From NCBI GenBank assembly GCA_905116865.2, contig CAJHNH020000229.1:190001-254000 (forward strand): 64,000 nucleotides of DNA, read 5' to 3'. Positions 54,873 through 64,000 of this stretch are shown here, piece by piece. How positions within the stretch are numbered: position 1 is the first letter of the stretch; each line of letters begins with the position of its first letter. Under the pieces are notes generated by a model. That model was given only the letters and a program-made list of their open reading frames with translations. It did not search any database and was not told where the DNA came from. The position numbers were made by a program, and so were the translations under genes. The DNA comes from Candidula unifasciata. Its lineage: Eukaryota; Mollusca; Gastropoda; Stylommatophora; Geomitridae.

Positions 54873-57610
54873 TTGCGTTGTTCACACTATTGTCCTAGCG
54901 TTGTGGCCTATAGACTTAAATTAAAGTCTGTCAACTGTCACACTACTTGGTCACACTACTGTCATGGCGTTGTGGCCTATAAACTTCACTACCAACTGTC
55001 CGTGCGTTGTTCACACTACTGTCCTGGCGTTGTTGCCTATAGACTTCCCTCTTCCGACTGTCCGTGCGTTGTTCACACTACTGCCCTGGAGTTGTGGCCT
55101 ATAGACTTCACTCTACCGACTGTCCGTGCGTTGTTCACACTACTGTCCTGGCGTTGTTGCCTATAGACTTCCCTCTTCCGACTGTCCGTGCGTTGTTCAC
55201 ACTACTGTCCTGGAGTTGTGACCTATATACTTCACTCTACCGACTGTCCGTGCGTTGTTCACACTACTGTCCTGGTGTTGTGGCCTATAGACTTCACTAC
55301 CTACTGTCCGTGCGTTGTTCACACTACTGTCCTCGAGTTGTGACCTATAGACTTCACTCTACCGACTGTCCGTGCGTTGTTCACACTACTGTCCTGGGGT
55401 TGTTGCATATGGACTTCAGTCTACCGACTGTCCATGTGATGTTCACACTACTGTCCTGGAGTTGTGGCCGGTAGACTTCACTACCAACTGACCGTGTGTT
55501 GTTCACACTACTGTCGTGAAGTTGTGGCCTAAAGACTTCACTCTACCGACTGTTCGTGCGTTGTTCACACTACTGTCCTGGCTTTGTGGCCTTACCGACT
55601 GTCCATGCGTTGTTCACACTACTGTCCTGACGTTGTTGCCTATAGACTTCACTCTACCGACTGTCCGTGCGTTGTTCACACTACTGTCCTGGCGTTGTTG
55701 CCTATAGACTTCCCTCTTCCGACTGTCCGTGCGTTGTTCACACTACTGTCCTGGAGTTGTGACCTATAGACTTCACTCTACCGACTGTCCGTGCGTTGTT
55801 CACACTACTGTCCTGGCGTTGTTGCCTATAGTCTTCCCTCTTCCGACTGTCCGTGCGTTGTTCACACTACTGTCCTGACGTTGTTGCCTGTAGACTTCAC
55901 TCTACCGACTGTCCGTGCGTTGTTCACACTACTGTCCTGGCGTTGTTGCCTATAGACTTCCCTTTTCCGACTGTCCGTGCGTTGTTCACACTACTGTCCT
56001 GGAGTTGTGACCTATAGACTTCACTCTACCGACTGTCCGTGCGTTGTTCACACTACTGTCCTGGTGTTGTGGCCTATAGACTTCACTACCTACTGTCCGT
56101 GCGTTGTTCACACTACTGTCCTGGAGTTGTGACCTATAGACTTCACTCTACCGACTGTCCGTGCGTTGTTCACACTACTGTCCTGGGGTTGTTGCATATG
56201 GACTTCAGTCTACCGACTGTCCATGTGATGTTCACACTACTGTCCTGGAGTTGTGGCCGGTAGATTTCACTACCAACTGACCGTGTGTTGTTCACACTAC
56301 TGTCGTGAAGTTGTGGCCTAAAGACTTCACTCTACCGACTGTTCGTGCGTTGTTCACACTACTGTCCTGGCTTTGTGGCCTTACCGACTGTCCGTGCGTT
56401 GTTCACACTACTGTCCTGACGTTGTTGCCTATAGACTTCACTCTACCGACTGTCCGTGCGTTGTTCACACTACTGTCCTGGCGTTGTTGCCTATAGACTT
56501 CCCTCTTCCGACTGTCCGTGCGTTGTTCACACTACTGTCCTGGAGTTGTGACCTATAGACTTCACTCTACCGACTGTCCGTGCGTTGTTCACACTACTGT
56601 CCTGGCGTTGTTGCCTATAGACTTCCCTCTTCCGACTGTCCGTGCGTTGTTCACACTACTGCCCTGGAGTTGTGGCCTATAGACTTCACTCTACCGACTT
56701 TCCGTGCGTTGTTCACACTACTGTCCTGGCGTTGTTGCCTATAGACTTCCCTCTTCCGACTGTCCGTGCGTTGTTCACACTACTGTCCTGAAGTTGTGAC
56801 CTATAGACTTCACTCTACCGACTGTCCGTGCGTTGTTCACACTACTGTCCTGGTGTTGTGGCCTATAGACTTCACTACCTACTGTCCGTGCGTTGTTCAC
56901 ACTACTGTCCTGGAGTTGTGACCTATAGACTTCACTCTACCGACTGTCCGTGCGTTGTTCACACTACTGTCCTGGGGTTGTTGCATATGGACTTCAGTCT
57001 ACCGACTGTCCATGTGATGTTCACACTACTGTCCTGGAGTTGTGGCCGGTAGACTTCACTACCAACTGACCGTGTGTTGTTCACACTACTGTCGTGAAGT
57101 TGTGGCCTAAAGACTTCACTCTACCGACTGTTCGTGCGTTGTTCACACTACTGTCCTGGCTTTGTGGCCTTACCAACTGTCCATGCGTTGTTCACACTAC
57201 TGTCCTGGCGTTGTGGCCTATAGACTTTACTCTACCAACTGTCCGTGCGTTGTTCACACTACTGTCCTGGTGTTGTGGCCTATAGACTTTACTCTACCAA
57301 CTGTCCGTGCGTTGTTCACACTACTGTCCTGGTGTTGTGGCCTATAGACTTTACTCTACCAACTGTCCGTGCGTTGTTCACACTACTGTCCTGGCGTTGT
57401 TGCCTATAGACTTCCCTCTTCCGACTGTCCGTGCGTTGTTCACACTACTGTCCTGGTGTTGTGGCCTATAGACTTTACTCTATCAACTGTCTGTGCGTTG
57501 TTCACACTACTGTCCTGGCGTTGTGGCCTATAGACTTTACTCTATCAACTGTCCGTGCGTTGTTCACACTACTGTCCTGGTGTTGTGGCCTATATACTTC
57601 TTGGCCTATA
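54873..57610. repeat. 62-bp minisatellite with 789-bp higher-order repeat, about 44 copies
   Basis: The unit contains CTGTCCGTGCGTTGTTCACA, CTACTGTCCTGGCGTTG and a CCTATAGACTTCACTCTACC block. Marker variants recur every 789 bp: CTTCACTACCTACTG at 55292, 56081 and 56870, and matching frames start at 55516, 56305 and 57094. GCCCTGGAGTTGTGG at 55081 and 56659 is two periods apart. The rightmost 400 bp (TTTACTCTACCAACTG units) is a separate, homogeneous expansion. Confidence 0.97.
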
Positions 57611-58059
57611 GACTTGTCTACAAACTGTCGGCCTGTGGTTCAAACTCCCATGTTGTCATTCTCCAGTACGATTTATTGGGAGGAGGGTGAGAGAGGGGAA
57701 GGTTATGTACTTGAGAGATTCTTTTGCAGGAGCCGTCAAGCTGTTGAAGCCAGTATGCGCTGACACTATAGCATGAAATGCCGCGGGGACGCAGGCTTAG
57801 GCTAGGCCCATAGATTTATTGACATGTATAGTCTTAAAGCATTTCAACAAAACAAGCAGCATCTCTTAGATTGTAATACTTGTGACCAAATACACATTTC
57901 AACAGCACCTATGGGCGCGGCACACTTCATATACAGGTAGCCAGTGTTAGAGCGTTCCCTTCTTGTACACGAAATACCAGCGGTTTGTGTCTGTCACAGA
58001 TCTCAGGCTTTGCTTTGGGAAAACTTAAATCCCCAGTCTACCTTCACACATTCCACTTT
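57611..58059. other. Gene-free spacer
   Basis: Unique sequence. TAGCCAGTGTTAGAGCGTTC with GCGGTTTGTGTCTG (57,940-58,000) may be a worn tRNA-like head. No gene. Confidence 0.4.
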
Positions 58060-58160
58060 GAACATCCCCCATCTTCTCTCCCAGCCCCTCCTCTTCTGAT
58101 CTTCCCAATCATCATCATGTTCTCTAGAACCTACCCTCTCATCACATGACCGAAGAAAAT
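58060..58160 (-). pseudogene. LINE reverse-transcriptase remnant
   Basis: Minus strand near 58,158-58,133 reads IFFGHVMRG before a stop. Another frame downstream gives MIGKIRRGGAGRED. These parallel FFGHVMRR and TTGKICGRRDRGRQRE of the fragment at 33424-33840. Short and frameshifted, but the order and spacing agree. Confidence 0.5.
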
Positions 58161-58329
58161 TGTTTGATATTTAATTTCCATTAGAAAACAGCACACAGTT
58201 TCTGTTATCTCTTAAATATAATGCTATCTCTGAAACGTATTTCCTCCTTGTGGCCGTTAACACGACGGATTTCAAACAAACTTGAGTAATCCTCTCACAT
58301 CTGAGTTAATTTGCAACATTTCCAACACA

Positions 58330-59540
58330 CATTAAAACCTTGTGTATTCACATCAAAATCTCGTGTATTCACATCAAAACCTCGTGTATTCACATCAAAA
58401 CCTCGTGTATTCACATTAAAACCTCGTGTATTCACGCCAAAACCTCGTGTATTCACACCAAAACCTCGTGTATTCACTTCAAAACCCCGTGTATTCAGAT
58501 ACATCAAAACCTCGTGTACCAAAACCTCATGTATTCAGATACATCAAAACCTCCTGTAGTCAGATTCATCAAATTCTCGTGTACCACAACCTCATGTATT
58601 CAGATACACCAAAGCCTCGTGTATTCAGATACATCAAAACCTCCTGTATTTAGATACAACAAAATCTCCTGTATTTAGATACACCAAAACCTCATGTATT
58701 CGGATACATCAAAACCTCCTGTATTTAGATACACCAAAACCTCGTGTATTCAGATACATCAAAAGCTCCTTTATTTAGATACACCAAAACCTCCTGTATT
58801 TAGATACACCAAAACCTCCTGTATTCAGATACATTAAAGGCTCCTGTATTCAGTTACATCAAAACCTCGTGTATTCAGCTCAGCAAAACCTCATGTATTC
58901 AGATACACCAAAACCTCTTGTATCCAGATACAGCAAAACCTCCTGTATTCAGATACATCAAAACCTCATGTATTCAGATACATCAAAACCTCCTGTATTT
59001 AGATACACCAAAACCTTCTGTATTTAGATAAATCAAAACCTCATGTATTCATTAACATCAAAACCTCATGTATTCATATACATTAAAACCTCCCGTATTC
59101 AGATACATAAAAACATCGTGTACCAAAACCTGATGTATTCAGATACACCAAAACCTCATGTATTCAGATACTTCAAAACCTCCTGTATTCAGATACACCA
59201 AAACCTCCCGTATTTAGATAACCAAAATCTCATGTATTCAGATACATCAAAACCTCATGTATTCAGATACACCAAAACCTCATGTATTCAGATACATCAA
59301 AACGTCCTGTATTTAGATAACCAAAACCTCATGTATTCAGATACATTGAAACCTCCTGTATTTAGATACATCAAAACCTCATGTATTCAGATACATTAAA
59401 ACCTCCTGTATTCAGATACATCAAAACCTCCTGCATTCAGATACAGCAAAACCTCCTGTACCAAAACCTCATGTATTCAGATACACCAAAACCTCCTGTA
59501 TTCAGATAGATCAAAACCTCTTGTATTTAGATACATTACG
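58330..59540. repeat. Minisatellite changing from 21-bp to 25-bp units
   Basis: 58,330-58,490: 21-bp units, TATTCACATCAAAACCTCGT plus G. From 58,490: 25-bp units, TATTCAGATACATCAAAACC plus TCGTG, differing by an inserted GATA. Several 46-bp compound units skip one TATTCAGATACA segment (CGTGTACCAAAACCTCATG). The right part is more diverged. Confidence 0.95.
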
Positions 59541-60221
59541 AGCAACGTCAATGACAGAAAAGGCAGCTGATGTATTTGAGTTTTCAAACACTTACCTAAA
59601 AAATGAGATAACTATAAATCTGATCTTCCTGGGCATCCGTAGGCGCCCGCGGCAAATGCATCTAAAATAATATCGCTACAGTTTTTTTTTTTTTTTTAGA
59701 AAGATGGGGTAAGGTTTTTCCATTTCTTACTTTTTTTGTTGCCAAATAAACCGAGTTCAACATTTGATTCCTTTTGCAGAGCTGGGTTTTTGAAAGTATT
59801 GGGGGGGGGGGGGGGGGGTTAAAACGAGATACACCTCTTGGCTTAGTGGCGCTGGCAAACTTGTGCGGTTGTATGTTTGTACGCACATAGAGCTTTGTGT
59901 AAAAAATGTTCAGTTATTTTAATAGTTTGTTTTCTATTTTATTTGCTGCAAGATTATGCAGGCGAAAACAACAATTTGTGTGTGTGTTATTTTCTGATCT
60001 ACTTGTTTCAGTGTCCCGGTATTAGCATTCTTCTTCTTGTTCTTGTTGTTCTACTTCTTGTTCTTGTTATGGCTGTTTTTGTTTTTCTTATTCTTCTTTT
60101 TCTTCGTTTCCGTTACTTCCTCTTTATCATCGCTTTCCTGCGGTATTTATTATTTTTTTCTTCCGTCCTTCCCCTCTTTGGAGTCCTGTTTTTTTTTTCT
60201 TTCTGGAACACTGAATTAGCG
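59541..60221. other. Gene-free spacer with T and G runs
   Basis: T run at 59681-59697, G run at 59802-59818, and CTT/TTC-rich DNA at 60,030-60,200. The 121-codon forward frame (59877-60242) is hydrophobic low complexity from a T-rich tract and is not called. Confidence 0.5.
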
Positions 60222-61242
60222 GCTAAGCTGAGGCGTGTCTGAGGTACGGCGGGATAGAACATTGATTTAGCGTCTTGTCTGAGGTACGGCTGGATGGAAC
60301 ATTGATTTAGCGTCTTGTCTGAGGTACGGCTGGATGGAACACTGAATTAGCGGCTTGGCTGAGGCGCGTCTGAGGTACGATGGGATGGAACACTGAATTA
60401 GCGTCTTGGCTGAGGCGTGTCTGAGGTACGATGGGATGGAACAGTGAATTAGCGGCTTGGCTGAGGCGTGTCTGAGGTACGATGGGATGGAACACTGAAT
60501 TAGCGGCTTGGCTGAGGCGTGTACGGCGGGATGGAACATTGAATTAGCGACTTGGCTGAGGCGTGTACGGCGGGATGGAACATTGAATTAGCGGCTTGGC
60601 TGAGGCGTGTACGGCGGGATGGAACATTGAATTAGCGGCTTGGCTGAGGCGTGTACGGCGGGATGGAACATTGAATTAGCGGCTTGGCTGAGGCGTGTAC
60701 GGCGGGATGGAACATTGAATTAGCGACTTGGCTGAGGCGCGTCTGAGGTACGATGGGATGGAACAGTGAATTAGCGGCTTGGCTGAGGCGTGTACGGCGG
60801 GATGGAACATTGAATTAGCGTCTTGGCTGAGGCGTGTCTGAGGTACGATGGGATGGAACAGTGAATTAGCGTCTTGGCTGAGGCGTGTACGGCGGGATGG
60901 AACATTGAATTAGCGTCTTGGCTGAGGCGTGTCTGAGGTACGATGGGATGGAACATTGAATTAGCGTCTTGGCTGAGGCGTGTCTGGGGTACGATGGGAT
61001 GGAACATTGAATTAGCGTCTTGGCTGAGGCGTGTCTGGGGTACGATGGGATGGAACAGTGAATTAGCGTCTTGGCTGAGGCGTGTACGGCGGGATGGAAC
61101 ATTGAATTAGCGTCTTGGCTGAGGCGTGTCTGGGGTACGATGGGATGGAACAGTGAATTAGCGTCTTGGCTGAGGCGTGTCTGAGGTGCGGCGGGATGGA
61201 ACATTGAATTAGCGGCTTGGCTGAGGCGTGTCTGAGGTACGA
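60222..61242. repeat. Minisatellite of interspersed 51-, 44- and ~41-bp units, about 21 copies
   Basis: The long unit has GGCTTGGCTGAGGCGTGTCT, GAGGTACGATGGGATGGAAC and a TGAATTAGC block. The 44-bp unit lacks a CTGAGGT-like heptamer (GTGTACGGCGGG). The leftmost two units are about 41 bp (CTTGTCTGAGGTACGG). Five short units run in a row at 60,495-60,725, then types mix. Confidence 0.95.
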
Positions 61243-61504
61243 TAGGGCACCCTGGAGGAAAGGGGGAGGGGAGAACGATTAGAATTTTTAATAGCAAAGT
61301 AAAAGGTAGACAGCGATACAATCAGATAAGATCAAAAGGTCAAAGATTAGGAGTCTTATCTTTTGTAAATATTCGACTGCTTTCTTTCTCCCTCTGTCCA
61401 GCTTTTTCTATATTTCTCTTTTCTCTGTTTTTTCAAAAGTCACAAACGGACAAACAAGCGATATAGACAGGTAGTTAGGTGGTTAGGCAGATTAGATTAG
61501 ATTA

Positions 61505-61507
61505 TTT

Positions 61508-61541
<34 letters not shown>
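61505..61541. repeat. (ACAG)n microsatellite
   Basis: About nine ACAG tetramers, a smaller relative of the tract at 61,680. Confidence 0.95.
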
Positions 61542-61677
61542 TATAGATTAAAAAGACGAACTTTATTCTCAACGGATCACAAATTGGGCAAACCGGCCCA
61601 TCTTACATCCGGCTCTCGCAAACATTCATCTTTCAATATTTTACTCACAAATTATATGATAGACGGCTGGATGGATG

Positions 61678-61985
<308 letters not shown>

Positions 61986-62634
61986 GAGACAGATATATAT
62001 TAGGATACAAAGGCAGGCAGAATTAGGTATATAAGGAAAACGTGTCATTGTGAATGTAGCAGTGCCTTATTTAAAGATAAGAATACGTTATTCACGTAAC
62101 GATTATGTGCAGAATAACTTCGAAGTTGTATCAGTTATTTCATCATTGAAGAAAACAAATCACATCATTATGTTTATAATGCTAAAGATTTGCCCTCATG
62201 TTTTGTACTTTTCCCCCTCTCATGCTCCTCTGTCGCCTTGCTAATTGTGCCTCCCACCCTCTTCCCAGACGTTTGCAACATGTTGCTAGCGCGTGAGTAC
62301 AGGTATACCTGCTGGGCAGCAGCTGTGCCTCCCATCACCTTACCATTCACCTGTCAGGTAAACCGGGCTCATAAAAAGGCAACTTTATTTTCTTAGAGCA
62401 CATCCCAAACAAACAAGCAGATCCCCGGGGGTCACAGAAATACGAGGCTTTTTATACGAGTTCTTAAGTGTGGCTTGAGGGTAGGAGGTTCTGATGGCGG
62501 GTTTAGCGTGAGCTGAAGGTGAAGGGAGATGTCTTCGTTAGGTTGCAAGACCGGGCATTTGTTTCACGTGTGAGACTATGGGAGTAGCTCATTGAGAATG
62601 TGCATGACTTAGGGGCGTCTGTAGCAGAGGCTGT
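61986..62634. other. Gene-free, mostly unique sequence
   Basis: Three short forward and reverse frames (64-108 codons) with no recognisable motif. No tandem unit or SINE head seen. Confidence 0.5.
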
Positions 62635-64000
62635 GTCGCCACAAGCAACAGTTGTGTTAGACAATGAATTTGTCGCCACAAGCAACAGTTGTGTTAGACC
62701 CTGAATATGTCGCCACAAGCAACAGTTCTGTAAGACACTGAATATGTCGCCACAAGCAACAGTTGTGTTAGACCCTGAATTTGTCGCCACAAGCAACAGT
62801 TGTGTTAGACCCTGAATATGTCGCCACAAGCAACAGTTTTGTTAGACCCTGAATATGTCGCCACAAGCAACAGTTGTATTAGACCCTGAATATGTCGCCA
62901 CAAGCAACAGTTGTGTTAGACCCTGAATATGTCGCCACAAGCAACAGTTGTGTTAGACCCTGAATATGTCGCCACAAGCAACAGTTTTGTTAGACCCTGA
63001 ATATGTCGCCACAAGCAACAGTTGTGTTAGACAATGAATTTGTCGCCACAAGCAACAGTTGTGTTAGACCCTGAATATGTCGCCACAAGCAACAGTTTTG
63101 TTAGACCCTGAATATGTCGCCACAAGCAACAGTTGTGTTAGACCCTGAATATGTCGCCAGAAGCAACAGTTGTGTTAGACCCTGAATATGTCGCCACAAG
63201 CAAGAGTTGTATTAGACCCTGAATATGTCGCCACAAGCAACAGTTGTGTTAGACCCTGAATATGTCGCCACAAGCAACAGTTCTGTAAGACACTGAATAT
63301 GTCGCCACAAGCAACAGTTGTGTTAGACCCTGAATTTGTCGCCACAAGCAACAGTTGTGTTAGACCCTGAATATGTCGCCACAAGCAACAGGTTTGTTAG
63401 ACCCTGAATATGTCGCCACAAGCAACAGTTGTATTAGACCCTGAATATGTCGCCACAAGCAACAGTTGTGTTAGACCCTGAATATGTCGCCACAAGCAAC
63501 AGTTGTGTTAGACCCTGAATATGTCGCCACAAGCAACAGTTTTGTTAGACCCTGAATATGTCGCCACAAGCAACAGTTGTGTTAGACAATGAATTTGTCG
63601 CCACAAGCAACAGTTGTGTTAGACCCTGAATATGTCGCCACAAGCAACAGTTTTGTTAGACCCTGAATATGTCGCCACAAGCAACAGTTGTGTTAGACCC
63701 TGAATATGTCGCCAGAAGCAACAGTTGTGTTAGACCCTGAATATGTCGCCACAAGCAAGAGTTGTGTTAGACCCTGAATATGTCGCCACAAGCAACAGTT
63801 GTGTTAGACCCTGAATATGTCGCCACAAGCAACAGTTTTGTTAGACCCTGAATATGTCGCCACAAGCAACAGTTGTATTAGACCCTGAATATGTCGCCAC
63901 AAGCAACAGTTGTGTTAGACCCTGAATATGTCGCCAGAAGCAACAGTTGTGTTAGACCCTGAATATGTCGCCACAAGCAACAGTTTTGTTAGACCCTGAA
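62635..64000. repeat. 37-bp minisatellite with 555-bp higher-order repeat, continuing past the window
   Basis: About 37 copies of a unit containing TGTCGCCACAAGCAACAGTT and GTGTTAGACCCTGAATA. Rare markers repeat 555 bp apart (15 units): AACAGTTCTGTAAGACACTG (62721, 63276), ATGTCGCCAGAAGC (63151, 63706) and CAAGAGTTGT (63201, 63756). The array is cut by the window end, so its full length is unknown. Confidence 0.97.

Overview
This is a stretch of a eukaryotic, animal nuclear genome with no protein-coding gene that I can support. The evidence is the dense mini- and microsatellite content, tRNA-derived (pol III type) SINEs with target-site duplications, a hAT-type DNA transposon with an 8-bp target-site duplication, and the lack of any operon-like gene packing. 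Several dispersed repeats, including one around the string CAAGCATGTCRTAA, resemble SINEs I remember from gastropod molluscs. A mollusc, probably a gastropod, is my best guess, but it rests on memory and not on a search.

By a rough hand tally about 60% of the window (near 38 kb) is tandem repeat. There are about 45 unrelated arrays with units of 11 to 84 bp, plus simple (CT), (AT), (GT), (GACA), (GAA) and homopolymer tracts. The largest are a 33-bp array at 1.87-5.35 kb, a 61-bp array at 17.8-20.3 kb, a 21-bp array at 28.9-30.7 kb, a 29-bp array at 34.3-35.8 kb, a 22-bp array at 36.8-38.7 kb, a 43-bp array at 40.7-42.6 kb, a 40-bp array at 49.6-52.8 kb, a 62-bp array at 54.9-57.6 kb and a 37-bp array running off the right end. 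Nearly every long open frame here is an array translated. Where the unit length is a multiple of 3, or the unit lacks stops, artificial frames of up to 1,183 codons appear.

Between the arrays lie fragments of dispersed elements. One SINE family (called SINE-1 here) occurs at least six times: 0.44, 8.54, 13.6, 26.2, 32.2 and 40.5 kb. SINE-2 occurs at 8.7 and 16.4 kb, and SINE-3 at 24.9 and 31.4 kb. A poly(A) SINE lies at 53.5 kb. An 865-bp non-autonomous hAT element at 33.3 kb carries a broken LINE reverse-transcriptase fragment. Two copies of a hairpin MITE lie at 15.2 and 17.2 kb. Two degenerate retroelement remnants with a hammerhead-ribozyme-like core lie at 7.4 and 53.4 kb.

The most interesting theme is how the arrays arise and grow. 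At 0.44-1.44 kb the minisatellite is an internal piece of SINE-1 amplified in place, with the two SINE halves still flanking it. At 8.68 kb another array starts at the same point of another SINE-1 copy, and at 40.68 kb a third starts at the SINE-1 tail. Six arrays also show exact higher-order periods (448, 980, 1,399, 789, 555 and about 505 bp), so whole blocks of units were duplicated after the basic unit had diversified. No genes act together in this window; it reads as repeat-rich intergenic or intronic DNA.
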